A stretch of 64,000 nucleotides of DNA from Streptomyces sp. NBC_00670 (GTDB lineage Bacteria > Actinomycetota > Actinomycetes > Streptomycetales > Streptomycetaceae): positions 5,891,001 through 5,955,000 of the forward strand of contig NZ_CP109017.1 of assembly GCF_036226765.1 (NCBI RefSeq), read 5' to 3'. Position numbers and translations under genes: made by a program. This document shows positions 35,730 to 45,132 of the stretch, in pieces. Under the pieces are notes generated by a model. It saw only the letters and a program-made list of their open reading frames with translations. It searched no databases and was not told the DNA's origin. How positions within the stretch are numbered: position 1 is the stretch's first letter; the number at the start of each line of letters is the position of its first letter.

Positions 35730-38009
35730 TCAGAGCCTGACCGTCTCGCCCTCGACCGCCGCCGGCCGGGCCGGCGCCACCGGCTCCGGATCCGACTCGT
35801 CGTGGGTGAGGTCGGGCAGCCGGCGCAGCCACTTCGGGAAGTACCAGTTGCGCTCGCCCAGCAGCGCCATCACCGCCGGGAGCAGCACGCCCCGGATGAT
35901 CGTCGCGTCGATCAGGACGGCCGCCGCCAGGCCCACGCCCATCTGCTTCATGGACTGCATCGACAGCGTGCCGAAGATCGCGAACACGGCGACCATGATG
36001 ACCGCGGCGCTGGTGACGACGCCCGCCGTGGTGACCACACCGTGCGTGATCGCCTCCCGCGTCGTCCGGCCGCGCAGCCGCGCCTCGCGGATCCGGGAGA
36101 CCACGAACACGTGGTAGTCCATGCTCAGCCCGAACAGGATCACGAAGAGGAACAGCGGCAGCCAGGTGATGATGGCGCCCACACCCTCCGCGCCCACCAG
36201 CGACGCGCCCCAGCCGTGCTGGAAGACGGCGACGAGGATGCCGTAGGCCGCGCCCACCGACAGCAGGTTGAGCAGGATCGACGTGATCGCCACCGTCAGC
36301 GAGCGGAACGACAGCAGCATCAGCACGAAGGCGAAGACCACGACGAACGCGAAGACCGGGACGACGGCTCCCGCGAGCTGGTCGTTGAAGTCCTTGGACC
36401 CGGCCACCTGACCGGTGATGGGCGCCTGGACCCCGTCGACCTTGCCGAGCGTGGCGGGGCGCACCTCGTCGCGCAGCATGTCCAGGGACGCGCCCGCCTT
36501 GTCCAGGTCGGAGCCGCCGACCAGCGGGACGTACACCAGGGCGAGGTTCCGCGCGTCGTCGACCTTGACCTCGACCGGGCCGCGCGAGGCGCCCGAACTC
36601 ACCGCCCGCTCCCGGAAGTCGTCGAGCGCGGACCGCACCTCGGGGGCGCCGATGTCCTTCGCCTTGACGACCACCTCGGCCGGGTCCGAACCGCCCGGGA
36701 AGGCGTCGTTGACCCGGTTGTACGTGGCGACGATCGGCAGCGAGTCGCCGAACTCCTGGTCCAGGGTGAGGTTCTGCGTCTTCATGCCCAGCGCGGGCGC
36801 GGCGATCGCCAGCAGCGCCCCGGCCGCGACCACCAGCGAGACGGCCGGCCTGGCCAGCACCACCCGCAGCACCGCGCCCCAGAACCGCGAACCGTCCTCG
36901 ATACGACGGCCCTTGCGCGCCGCCCGGCGCTGCTTGGCCTCGGGGTTGAGGTACGGGATGCGTCCCTTCTCCACCCGCTCGCCCAGCAGCGACAGCAGCG
37001 CGGGCAGCACGGTGACGGAGCCGACCATGGCGACCGCCACCACCATCAGCGAGGCCAGACCCATCGCCTTGAACTCGGCGATCCCGGTGAACAGCATGCC
37101 CGCCATCGCCACGCACACCGTGACGCCGGAGACGACGATCGCGCGGCCACTGGTCGCGGCGGCGATCCGCAGCGCGGTCTCCGGGTCCCGGCCCGCCATC
37201 CGCTCCTCGCGTTCCCGGCGCAGATAGAACAGGCAGTAGTCGACGCCGACGGCCAGACCCACCAGCAGCATCACCGAGTTGGCGGTGTCGCTCATCGGCA
37301 CCAGATGGCTGACGACACCCATCAGACCCATCGTCGCGATGATCGCCGTGATCGACAGCGCCACCGGCAGCAGCGCCGCGACCAGCGCGCCGAACGCGAT
37401 CAGCAGGATGCCGAGCGCGACGGGGACGGCGGAGAACTCCGCCTGCTGGAAGTCGCTGCCGAAGGCGTCGTCGAACGTCTTCTGCATGCTCGCGCCGCCG
37501 ATCTCCTCGACCCGCAGCGACGAGTGGTCCTCCTGGACGTCCTGCACCGCGTCGAGGACCGGTTCGACCCGCTCGCCCGCGGTGTCGGCGTCGCCGCGCA
37601 TGTCGAACTGGACGAGCGCGCTGCGGCCGTCCTTGGAGATCGTCTTCGTGTCGTACGGCGAGGCCACGTCCGTCACCCTGCCGGTGCCCTCGACCGCCTT
37701 GACGACGTCGGTGACGGCGGCGCGGAAGGCCGGGTCCGTGGCCTTGGTACCGTCGTCCTTCGCCTGCACCAGCACGGTCTCGCTCGCCGGTTCGTCGATG
37801 CCGGCGTCCTCGAGGATCCGTGCGGCGGTGTGCGTCTCACCGCTCAGCTGATCGCTTTCCTTGACGTCGACCCGGCCCGCCACCGACCCGAGCCCCATCG
37901 CCACGACGACGAACAGTACCCAGATGCCGACGGCGGCCCATCGGTGCCGAGCGCTCCAGCCGCCGGCGCGGGCGGCGACGCCCCGCACCCGCGTGTTGCC
38001 GTTTCCCAT
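35730..38009 (-). CDS. MMPL-family transporter (RND superfamily)
   Basis: The 759-residue protein has the RND layout: one membrane helix near residue 25, a large extracytoplasmic loop, five helices, a repeat of this in the second half, and a cytoplasmic tail. GVDYCLFYLRREREE and LSMDYHVFVVSRIREARLRG are the paired MMPL motifs with the Asp-Tyr pairs used for proton transport. Such proteins export lipids or drugs. ATG 38009 gives MGNGNTRVRG; longer starts add non-conserved sequence. The gene stands alone, divergent from a DUF1697 gene. Confidence 0.94.
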   Translation of the reverse strand: MGNGNTRVRGVAARAGGWSARHRWAAVGIWVLFVVVAMGLGSVAGRVDVKESDQLSGETHTAARILEDAGIDEPASETVLVQAKDDGTKATDPAFRAAVTDVVKAVEGTGRVTDVASPYDTKTISKDGRSALVQFDMRGDADTAGERVEPVLDAVQDVQEDHSSLRVEEIGGASMQKTFDDAFGSDFQQAEFSAVPVALGILLIAFGALVAALLPVALSITAIIATMGLMGVVSHLVPMSDTANSVMLLVGLAVGVDYCLFYLRREREERMAGRDPETALRIAAATSGRAIVVSGVTVCVAMAGMLFTGIAEFKAMGLASLMVVAVAMVGSVTVLPALLSLLGERVEKGRIPYLNPEAKQRRAARKGRRIEDGSRFWGAVLRVVLARPAVSLVVAAGALLAIAAPALGMKTQNLTLDQEFGDSLPIVATYNRVNDAFPGGSDPAEVVVKAKDIGAPEVRSALDDFRERAVSSGASRGPVEVKVDDARNLALVYVPLVGGSDLDKAGASLDMLRDEVRPATLGKVDGVQAPITGQVAGSKDFNDQLAGAVVPVFAFVVVFAFVLMLLSFRSLTVAITSILLNLLSVGAAYGILVAVFQHGWGASLVGAEGVGAIITWLPLFLFVILFGLSMDYHVFVVSRIREARLRGRTTREAITHGVVTTAGVVTSAAVIMVAVFAIFGTLSMQSMKQMGVGLAAAVLIDATIIRGVLLPAVMALLGERNWYFPKWLRRLPDLTHDESDPEPVAPARPAAVEGETVRL

Positions 38010-38234
38010 GACGGGCCAGCCCCCTTGTGCGTGGTGGCGGCCCCCTGCCGTCACCTGGTGCTTCGAAGGTATGTGCCGCGTAAGAGCGTCTCTTCGTACT
38101 GTCCGGTGAACCCTGCGGGCGCTTCCTCCATCGTTCGGACCGCATGGCCCTCCCCACGAGGGAGGAGGCTGGCCCCTACACGTAAGGGTTTCGTCGGGGG
38201 CGGGGGTCAGGGTCGGCGGCTCTAGGGTGGGCGC

Positions 38235-38792
38235 ATGACTGGGCGGACGACGACGTACGCCGCGCTGCTGCGCGGGATCAATGTGGGTGGCAGCAGGAAG
38301 CTGCCGATGGCCGAGCTGCGGGCGCTGATGGGGGAGTTGGGGCACGGGGGCGTGCGGACGTATCTGCAGAGCGGGCAGGCGGTGTTCACGGCGGAGCGGG
38401 GGGACGAGGAGTCGCTGGCGGCGGAGCTGGCGGGGGCGATCCGCGAACGGTTCGGGTTCGGGGTGGACGTGCTCGTCCGTGACCATGCGTATCTGCGGGG
38501 CGTGCGGGAGGCGTGCCCGTTTCCCGCGGAGCGGCTGGAGGGGAAGCAGCTCCACGCGACGTTCTTCTCCGTACCGGTGGACGAGGGGCGCTTCGCGTCG
38601 GTGGGGCGGGAGGGGTTCCTGCCGGAGGACTACCGGCTCGGGGACAGGGTGCTGTACCTGTACGCGCCGGAAGGGCTGGGCCGCTCGAAGCTGGCGGTGG
38701 CGTTGTCGTCCCGGCGGGTGGTGGGGGATGCCGTCGTCACGACCCGCAACTGGAACACGGTCCGCAAACTGGAAGCCATGACCTCCGCCTGA
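38235..38792 (+). CDS. DUF1697 family protein
   Basis: The 185-residue protein matches DUF1697 from end to end: opening YAALLRGINVGG, then TYLQSGQAVF, DVLVRD, and the closing VTTRNWNTVRKLEAM. These cytosolic proteins are widespread in bacteria, and no activity is established to my knowledge. Codon use in this gene is G-rich rather than C-rich, differing from its neighbours but still with high third-position GC. It is convergent with the chelatase gene, with a double repeat between them. Confidence 0.93.
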   Translation: MTGRTTTYAALLRGINVGGSRKLPMAELRALMGELGHGGVRTYLQSGQAVFTAERGDEESLAAELAGAIRERFGFGVDVLVRDHAYLRGVREACPFPAERLEGKQLHATFFSVPVDEGRFASVGREGFLPEDYRLGDRVLYLYAPEGLGRSKLAVALSSRRVVGDAVVTTRNWNTVRKLEAMTSA

Positions 38793-38807
38793 GCCAACCG
38801 ATCTTGT

Positions 38808-39034
38808 TTCTCGCCCCCGCCGCCCCTACCCGTCCCAACCTCGGGGGCTCCGCCCCCGGACCCCCTAAAAGATTGCGCAGTTCCCCGCGCCCCTGACAGG
38901 GGCGCGGGGAACTGCGCGAGAAGTCACCACCCACCCGCACCCGCCAACGCACCTCACCCACCCGAGCTCTCCCGGGGTCCAAGGGGCGGAGCCCCTTGTA
39001 GGGATGGGACGGGTAGGGGCGGCGGGGGCGAGGG
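38808..39034. repeat. Composite 3' repeat, copy 9: two convergent copies sharing one palindrome
   Basis: In the centre, 38875-38894 (GCGCAGTTCCCCGCGCCCCT) and 38898-38917 are perfect 20-base inverted arms. To the right for the plus-strand gene come GGGGCGGAGCCCC (about 38983-38996) and a G tract at 39001-39019; to the left for the minus-strand gene come the GGGGGCGGAGCCCCC hairpin (about 38842-38860) and a G tract on the minus strand (38814-38836). Each convergent gene therefore meets palindrome, hairpin, G tract in that order. Confidence 0.85.
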
Positions 39035-39042
39035 AAATGCGG

Positions 39043-39783
39043 TCACGCACCCACGGCGGACAGGTGCGGCAGCGTTGCCTCGTCGTAGCGGTGCAGGAGG
39101 AGCTCGGCGACCTCCGGGGACGGGCCCAGGACGCCGGCCAGGACGTCCGCCCCGGCCGCGCCCCGCGCGATCCGGTCCGGGAGGCGGCCCGGCGCGAGGA
39201 CGTAGGGGGCGACGGCCACCCGGCGACACCCCGCCGCTCGAAGCTCCCGCACCACCCCCTCCGTGCGCGGCAACTCCGCGGAGGCGAACGCAGGCCGCAC
39301 GGCGCACCAACCGGTGTGCCGCCACTCCCGCGCGATTTCTGCGATCACTGCGATCGCCTCCGGGTCACTGGACCCCGCCGAGGCCAGCACGACCCCGGTC
39401 GAGGCTCTGTCGGCGGGGTCGAGCCCCGCCTCGTACAACCGCCGTTCGAGCCCCGCGAGCAGCAGCGGCGAGGGCCCCAGCACCTCCGCCTGCCGCACCG
39501 CCAGGCCCCCCGGCGCCTGCCGCAGCACCGCCGGGATGTCGGACTTGGCATGGAACGCCCGGGTGAGCAGCAGCGGCAGCGCCACCACGTCCCGTACACC
39601 CTCCGCCGCCAGCGACTCCAGCACACCCCGCACGGAGGGCACGTTGAAGTCGAGGAAGCCCGTCTCCACCCGCACCCCCGGCCGCAGCGACCGTACCCGT
39701 CGCACCAGGGCGTGCACGGTCGCGGCGTGCCGCGGATCGCGGCTGCCGTGGGCGATGACGAGGAGGACCGGGTTGGCGTTCAT
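39043..39783 (-). CDS. Sirohydrochlorin chelatase
   Basis: The 246-residue protein has the CbiX/SirB layout with two half-domains: LVIAHGSRDP (His11) and LLLTRAFHAKSDIP (about residue 80) give the metal-binding histidines of the N-terminal half. It would insert iron into sirohydrochlorin to make siroheme, the cofactor of the sulfite reductase at the head of the same operon; a cobalt role cannot be excluded. It is the last gene of the cys operon, six bases after the permease gene. Confidence 0.92.
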   Translation of the reverse strand: MNANPVLLVIAHGSRDPRHAATVHALVRRVRSLRPGVRVETGFLDFNVPSVRGVLESLAAEGVRDVVALPLLLTRAFHAKSDIPAVLRQAPGGLAVRQAEVLGPSPLLLAGLERRLYEAGLDPADRASTGVVLASAGSSDPEAIAVIAEIAREWRHTGWCAVRPAFASAELPRTEGVVRELRAAGCRRVAVAPYVLAPGRLPDRIARGAAGADVLAGVLGPSPEVAELLLHRYDEATLPHLSAVGA

Positions 39784-39789
39784 GGGGGT

Positions 39790-40689
39790 TCAGTTCCTCA
39801 CCAGGAGGCCGCGGCTGCGCAGTACCCACCGCTCCAGCGGACTGAAGATCAGCAGGTCGATGGCGACACCGACGATCAGGATGAGCAGGATGGCCTCGAA
39901 CACCATCGACATGTCGCTGGCGTTGCGGCCGTTCTCCAGGAGCTGGCCGAGCCCGACGCCGAGGTCGGGGAAGGACGCGATGATCTCCGCGGCCATCAGC
40001 GACCGCCAGGAGAACGCCCAGCCCTGCTTCAAGCCTGCCACATACCCCGGCAGCGCCGCCGGGAGCACGATGTGCCAGGTGCCCCGCAGCCCCGTCGCGC
40101 CCAGGGTGCGGCCCGCCCGCAGGAACAGCGGGGGCACCTGGTCGACGCCCGAGACCAGGCCGTTGGCGATGGAGGGCACCGCGCCGAGCAGGATCACCGC
40201 GTACATCATCGAGTTGTCCAGGCCCAGCCAGATCACGGCCGGCGGCACCCACGCCACCGACGGCAGCGACTGGAGCCCGGACAGGATCGGGCCGATCGCC
40301 GCCCGCACGAACTTCACCCGCGCCACGAGCAGCCCCAGCGGGGTGCCGATGACCAGCGCGAAGAGGAAGCCGAGCAGACCGCGCGAGACGCTGGTCCAGA
40401 TGTAGCCGAGGAGATTCCCCTCGAGCCAGGCGTCGCGCACCTCGCCCCACACCGCGGACGGCGAGGGCAGCTTCGTCGGGTCGTCGACGACCTCGAAGGT
40501 GATCAGCGCCTGCCAGAGCGCCAGGACCAGCGCCACGGCGACGACCGGCGGCAGAACCTTGTCGATCAGGGTGCGGCGCAGCGGCGGCCGGCCGGAGGAG
40601 GCGGACTCCAGCGCGTCCAGGCCGGCCTCGACACCGGCCAGCCCCGCACGGGCCTCGTCCGTGTCCGTCGTCGTCTCAGTGCCGGCCAT
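39790..40689 (-). CDS. ssuC: ABC transporter permease, sulfonate type
   Basis: The 299-residue protein has about six membrane helices and the BPD_transp_1 signature (RAGRTLGATGLRGTWHIVLP, the EAA loop). With the ATPase and lipoprotein genes it forms an importer of the SsuABC/TauABC class. ATG 40689 is preferred, with GGGGAGA upstream, and overlaps the ATPase gene end by 14 bases; a GTG at 40707 is an alternative. Position between cysN and the chelatase argues for an organosulfur substrate. Confidence 0.88.
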   Translation of the reverse strand: MAGTETTTDTDEARAGLAGVEAGLDALESASSGRPPLRRTLIDKVLPPVVAVALVLALWQALITFEVVDDPTKLPSPSAVWGEVRDAWLEGNLLGYIWTSVSRGLLGFLFALVIGTPLGLLVARVKFVRAAIGPILSGLQSLPSVAWVPPAVIWLGLDNSMMYAVILLGAVPSIANGLVSGVDQVPPLFLRAGRTLGATGLRGTWHIVLPAALPGYVAGLKQGWAFSWRSLMAAEIIASFPDLGVGLGQLLENGRNASDMSMVFEAILLILIVGVAIDLLIFSPLERWVLRSRGLLVRN

Positions 40690-41464
40690 GACGGCGGATC
40701 TCCCCACGCAGGACTTCGGTGATCTCGACGGAGAGTTCCGCCACGGGCGCGTCCTCGATGCGGCGCGGCTGCGGGATGTCCACCGTCCACTGGCGGGCCA
40801 CCCGCCCCGGCCGCGACGACAGCAGCACGACGCGCTGCGCGAGCCGTACCGCCTCGCGCACGTTGTGCGTGACGAACAGGACGGAGACCCCCGTCTCGCC
40901 CCAGATGCGGGTCAGTTCGTCGTGCAGCACGTCCCGGGTGATGGCGTCGAGCGCGGCGAACGGCTCGTCCATCAGCAGCAGTCTGCTGTCCTGGGCGAGC
41001 GCGCGGGCCAGCGCCACCCGCTGCCGCATGCCGCCGGACAGCTCGTGCACCCGCTTGCCGTGCGCCCCCTTGAGCCGGACGAGCCCGAGCAGCTCCTCGG
41101 CCCGTTCGCGGCGGTCCGCCTTGGGCACCCCGCGCAGCCGCAGGGCCAGTTCGATGTTCTTCCCGGCCGTCAGCCAGGGGAACAGGGCGTGCTCCTGGAA
41201 CATCAGCGCCGGGCGGCCGTCGGTCGTGAGGGCACCCGAGGACGGGGCGTCGAGCCCCGCCACCAGGTTGAGCAGTGTGGACTTGCCGCAGCCCGACGCC
41301 CCCAGGAGGGTGACGAACTCGCCCGGCGCGACATCGAGACTGATGTCGTCCAGGACGAGCTGCCGCCCGGTGGGTCCGGCGAAGGACTTCGAGACATGCT
41401 CGATACGGGCGGCGTGCGCCACCGCCTCGTCGTCGGCGGTCTTGGCGAGCGTGGTCGTGGCCAT
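40676..41464 (-). CDS. ssuB: ABC transporter ATP-binding protein, sulfonate type
   Basis: The 262-residue ATPase shows Walker A GASGCGKST, signature LSGGMRQR, Walker B LLLMDEPFAALD and the switch His in FVTHNVREAVRLA. It resembles the nitrate/sulfonate/taurine subfamily. GGAGGTG lies eight bases before ATG 41464, one of the best ribosome sites in the operon. It overlaps the permease gene and follows the lipoprotein gene by 53 bases. Confidence 0.92.
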   Translation of the reverse strand: MATTTLAKTADDEAVAHAARIEHVSKSFAGPTGRQLVLDDISLDVAPGEFVTLLGASGCGKSTLLNLVAGLDAPSSGALTTDGRPALMFQEHALFPWLTAGKNIELALRLRGVPKADRRERAEELLGLVRLKGAHGKRVHELSGGMRQRVALARALAQDSRLLLMDEPFAALDAITRDVLHDELTRIWGETGVSVLFVTHNVREAVRLAQRVVLLSSRPGRVARQWTVDIPQPRRIEDAPVAELSVEITEVLRGEIRRHGRH

Positions 41465-41517
41465 GGTCGTCACCTCCTGGGAACGGGCCGGGATACGGGG
41501 TCGGCCGGGGACACGGA

Positions 41518-42636
41518 TCACTGGGTGCCGAGTCCGGCGGCGTCGACCGTGTCCCCGCCCTCCGCCTTCAGGACCTTGTTCAGAAGCGTGAGGTCGTAGA
41601 TGCCGTCCAGGTCGGGCTTCTCCAGCAGACCGGCCTTGACCGCGTGGTCCGCCTCGCTGTTCAGCGTGGCGGCCAGCGGATCGTCGAGGATCCTGATGGA
41701 CTTCCACGCCGGGTCCAGGACATCGGCCGGCAGCGCCTTGCCGGAGTCCTTCTCCAGCTGCTTGTTGGCCGCGGCCTTCGCCGCGTCCGGGTTGGCGTTG
41801 ATCCACTTGTTGGTCTCGACCGACGCCCTCAGCACCGCCTCGACGGCCTTGGGGTGCTCCTTGAGGAACTCCGCCCGCACCACCACGTTGGTGATGACGA
41901 ACTTCTCGTCCGGCCACAGCGTCGACTCGTCCAGCAGCACCTTGCCGCCCTCGGCGACCAGCTTCGACGCGGTCGGCTCCGGCACCCACGCGCCGTCCAG
42001 CGAACCGGCCTTGAACGCGTCCGGGGTCACCTTGTTGTCGCTGCGCACGACCGTGACGTCGCCCTTGCCGCTCTGCGCGTCGACCTTCCAGCCCTGTTCG
42101 GCGATCCAGTTGAGGAACGCCACGTCCTGGGTGTTGCCGAGCTGCGGGGTGGCGATCTTCTTGCCCTTGAGGTCCTTGAGCGACGTGACCTTCTTCGGGT
42201 TGACCACCAGCTTGACGCCGCCCGAGGCCGAACCCGAGACGATCTTCAGGCTCTTGCCGCCCGACTTGGTGTACCCGTTGATCGCGGGCGAGGGGCCGAG
42301 CCAGCCGATGTCCACGGAGCCGGAGTTCAGCGCCTCGATCTCGGAGGGGCCCGCGTTGAAGACGGCGTACTTCGCCTTCGTCGCGCCCAACTCCTTCTGG
42401 AAGAAGCCCTTCTGGTTGCCGACCAGGGCGGTGGCGTGGGTCAGATTGCCGAAGTAGCCGATGCGTACGGAGTCGAGACCGTCCGTCTTCTTCGCGTCGG
42501 CGGCAACCTTCGTCCCCTCGTCGGAGTCGGCTTTCGAGCCGTAGCCGCAGGCGGCCAGTGTCAGCAGGGGCAGGACGGCGAGCACGGTGACGCCCCTGCG
42601 CGGGCGCGGGACACGGAGGGATCGTTTGGCAGGCAC
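41518..42636 (-). CDS. ssuA: ABC transporter substrate-binding lipoprotein, sulfonate type
   Basis: The 372-residue protein has a lipoprotein signal with LTLAAC (lipid-modified Cys30) and an SsuA/TauA-like binding domain: VRIGYFGNLTHATALVG, then FNAGPSEIEALNSGSVDIGWLG and ATPQLGNTQDVAFLNWI. It should bind an organosulfonate or sulfate ester outside the membrane. GTG 42636 is chosen for AGAGGA eight bases upstream; another GTG at 42669 exists. A 223-base gap separates it from cysN, so it may have an extra promoter. Confidence 0.9.
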   Translation of the reverse strand: MPAKRSLRVPRPRRGVTVLAVLPLLTLAACGYGSKADSDEGTKVAADAKKTDGLDSVRIGYFGNLTHATALVGNQKGFFQKELGATKAKYAVFNAGPSEIEALNSGSVDIGWLGPSPAINGYTKSGGKSLKIVSGSASGGVKLVVNPKKVTSLKDLKGKKIATPQLGNTQDVAFLNWIAEQGWKVDAQSGKGDVTVVRSDNKVTPDAFKAGSLDGAWVPEPTASKLVAEGGKVLLDESTLWPDEKFVITNVVVRAEFLKEHPKAVEAVLRASVETNKWINANPDAAKAAANKQLEKDSGKALPADVLDPAWKSIRILDDPLAATLNSEADHAVKAGLLEKPDLDGIYDLTLLNKVLKAEGGDTVDAAGLGTQ

Positions 42637-42666
42637 GGGAGGTGGTCCTCTCGTTGGCCCGGCGGT

Positions 42667-42858
42667 CACGGTCTCTTCACGCCGTGGCCGGGAGGTCGAC
42701 AGGTCTTCGGTGACGCGGGTGGGGGGTGAGGGCGCGCAGGCAGTGCGCGTACGTCATCGCGCACATCGCGCGACCCCGCCCGTCCCGCTGCCGAGGGCGC
42801 CGCTGCCGATGCGGCCGCCCTCCTTGGCGAACGTCGCGAAGATGTCGACCCCGGTCAT
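42667..42858 (-). CDS. Possible small ORF after cysN
   Basis: A 63-codon frame begins with ATG one base after the cysN stop codon and fills most of the cysN-ssuA gap. The first 30 codons (MTGVDIFATFAKEGGRIGSG and on) show high third-position GC like real genes here, while the second half is proline/arginine rich with poor codon bias. It could be a small cotranslated gene or a decayed longer one. I do not recognise it. Confidence 0.3.
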
Positions 42859-42859
42859 C

Positions 42860-44194
42860 TCAGAAGTCCCAGCCCTCGTCGGCGTCGGACTTCACCGGCT
42901 CGGGCGCGGCGAAGGACTCGCCGACCATTCCGGCGGTGAGGGTGGTGCCGTCGGACGGATCGATCAGGATGAACGAACCGGTGCGCCGCGAGTCGGCGTA
43001 CGCGTCGGCCGGGAGCGGCTCGGCGGTACGGATCTTCACCCGGCCGATGTCGTTGGCGGCCAGCGTGCCGGGGTGCGGGTGCAGGGACAGGTCGTCCAGC
43101 GTCAGCCGGGACGGGATGTCCTTGACCAGCGCCTTGACCGTACGGGTGCCGTGCTTGAGCAGCACCCGGTGGCCCACCGTCAGCGGCTGGTCGGCCACGT
43201 GGCAGACGGTCGCCTCGATGTCCTGGCTGGTGGCCGGGGCGTCCGGGGCCGGGGCGATCAGGTCGCCGCGCGAGATGTCCAGGTCGTCGGCGAGCAGCAG
43301 CGTCACCGACTGCGGCGTCCACGCCACGTCGACCGGCGTGCCCAGCAGATCGATCCCGGTGATCGTCGTCGTACGGCCCGAGGGCAGCACGGTGACCCGG
43401 TCGCCGACGCGGAACGTGCCGGCCGCGATCTGGCCCGCGTACCCCCGGTAGTCCGGGTGCTCGGCGGTCTGCGGGCGGATCACGTACTGCACCGGGAAGC
43501 GGGCGTGGCAGTGCGCCAGGTCGTGACTGACCGGCACGGTCTCCAGGTGCTCGAGCACCGTCGGACCGCCGTACCAGTCCATGTTCCCCGACGCCTCGAC
43601 CACGTTGTCGCCCTCGAGCGCCGAGATCGGGATGGCGGTGACGTCCGGGACGCCCAGCTCCGTCGCGTACGCCGTGAACTCCTCGGCGATCGCGGCGAAC
43701 ACCGACTCCTGGTAGCCGACGAGGTCCATCTTGTTGACGGCGAGGACGACGTGCGGGACGCGCAGCAGGGCGGCGATCGCGGCGTGCCGGCGGGTCTGCT
43801 CGACGACGCCGTTGCGGGCGTCGACCAGGATCACCGTCAGCTCCGCCGTGGACGCCCCGGTGACCATGTTGCGGGTGTACTGCACATGGCCCGGGGTGTC
43901 GGCGAGGATGAACCGGCGCTTCGGGGTGGCGAAGTAGCGGTAGGCCACGTCGATGGTGATGCCCTGCTCGCGCTCGGCCCGCAGACCGTCGGTGAGCAGC
44001 GCCAGGTCGGGACCCTCCTGGCCGCGCCCGGCCGACGCCCGCTCCACGGCCTCCAGTTGGTCGGTCAGGACCGACTTGGAGTCGTGCAGCAGCCGTCCGA
44101 CGAGCGTGGACTTCCCGTCGTCGACCGAACCGGCCGTCGCGAACCGCAGGAGCGTGGTCTCGGCGAGGTCCGTGAGTTCCGTGGTGGTGGTCAT
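42860..44194 (-). CDS. cysN: Sulfate adenylyltransferase subunit 1 (GTPase)
   Basis: The 444-residue protein is the GTPase subunit of ATP sulfurylase. It has G1 GSVDDGKST, G2 near GITIDVAYRYF, G3 DTPGH, G4 NKMD, then EF-Tu-like barrels. GTP hydrolysis drives CysD to make adenosine 5'-phosphosulfate from sulfate and ATP. There is no fused CysC domain, in agreement with a separate cysC gene. ATG 44194 lies two bases after the cysD stop, so translation is coupled. Confidence 0.96.
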   Translation of the reverse strand: MTTTTELTDLAETTLLRFATAGSVDDGKSTLVGRLLHDSKSVLTDQLEAVERASAGRGQEGPDLALLTDGLRAEREQGITIDVAYRYFATPKRRFILADTPGHVQYTRNMVTGASTAELTVILVDARNGVVEQTRRHAAIAALLRVPHVVLAVNKMDLVGYQESVFAAIAEEFTAYATELGVPDVTAIPISALEGDNVVEASGNMDWYGGPTVLEHLETVPVSHDLAHCHARFPVQYVIRPQTAEHPDYRGYAGQIAAGTFRVGDRVTVLPSGRTTTITGIDLLGTPVDVAWTPQSVTLLLADDLDISRGDLIAPAPDAPATSQDIEATVCHVADQPLTVGHRVLLKHGTRTVKALVKDIPSRLTLDDLSLHPHPGTLAANDIGRVKIRTAEPLPADAYADSRRTGSFILIDPSDGTTLTAGMVGESFAAPEPVKSDADEGWDF

Positions 44195-44196
44195 GG

Positions 44197-45132
44197 CTAG
44201 AAGTACCCCTCGCGCTTGCGGTCCTCCATCGCGGCTTCGGACAGTTTGTCGTCGGCGCGGGTGGCACCTCGTTCGGTGAGCCGGGAGGCGGCGATCTCGG
44301 TGATCACCTTCTCGATGGTGTCGGCGTCGGAGTCGACCGCGCCGGTGCAGGACATGTCCCCGACGGTGCGGTAGCGCACCTGCCGCTTCTCCACGTGCTC
44401 GCCGTCCTTGGGCCCGCCCCAGTCGCCGGCGGTGAGCCACATGCCGTTGCGGGCGAACACCTCGCGTTCGTGGGCGAAGTAGATCTGGGGGAGGTCGATC
44501 TGTTCGCGGGCGATGTACTGCCACACGTCCAGTTCGGTCCAGTTGGACAGGGGGAAGACGCGGACGTGTTCGCCGGGGGCGTGGCGGCCGTTGTAGAGGT
44601 TCCACAGCTCGGGGCGCTGGCGGCGGGGGTCCCACTGGGAGAACTCGTCCCGCAGGGAGAATACCCGTTCCTTGGCGCGGGCCTTCTCCTCGTCGCGGCG
44701 TCCGCCGCCGAAGACGGCGTCGAACCTCTCGCTCTGGATCTTTTCGGTGAGCGGGATGATCTGGAGGGGGTTGCGGGTGCCGTCGGGGCGCTCTTTCAAC
44801 GCCCCCCGGTCGATGTAGTCCTGGACGGAGGCGACGTGCAGGCGCAGTCGGTGCTGTGCGACGACGCGGTCGCGGTAGGCCAGGACTTCGGGGAAGTTGT
44901 GGCCGGTGTCCACGTGGAGGAGGGAGAACGGCACGGGGGCGGGGGTGAATGCCTTGAGTGCCAGGTGGAGCATGAGGATGGAGTCCTTGCCGCCGGAGAA
45001 GAGGATCACCGGGTTCTCGAACTCGCCCGCGACCTCGCGGAAGATGTGCACCGCCTCGGACTCCAACGCGTCCAGGTGCGTCAGGGCGTACGGGCTGTCG
45101 GTCTCCTCGGAGACGGAGGCGACGGTCGTCAT
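44197..45132 (-). CDS. cysD: Sulfate adenylyltransferase subunit 2
   Basis: CysD (311 residues) is the catalytic subunit of ATP sulfurylase: PP-loop SGGKDS, LLHVDTGHNFPEV, DAVFGGGRRDEEKARAKER and the closing RKREGYF are all typical. It joins sulfate and ATP to form APS together with CysN. The gene start at 45132 overlaps the cysC stop by four bases. Confidence 0.97.
   Translation of the reverse strand: MTTVASVSEETDSPYALTHLDALESEAVHIFREVAGEFENPVILFSGGKDSILMLHLALKAFTPAPVPFSLLHVDTGHNFPEVLAYRDRVVAQHRLRLHVASVQDYIDRGALKERPDGTRNPLQIIPLTEKIQSERFDAVFGGGRRDEEKARAKERVFSLRDEFSQWDPRRQRPELWNLYNGRHAPGEHVRVFPLSNWTELDVWQYIAREQIDLPQIYFAHEREVFARNGMWLTAGDWGGPKDGEHVEKRQVRYRTVGDMSCTGAVDSDADTIEKVITEIAASRLTERGATRADDKLSEAAMEDRKREGYF

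Noticed and set aside
34566-38225. A 1219-codon plus-strand open frame across the phosphatidyltransferase and MMPL genes
   Set aside because: It is arginine/histidine/proline-rich with no domain, and it runs over two genes with complete family signatures. Long shadow frames are expected at this GC content.
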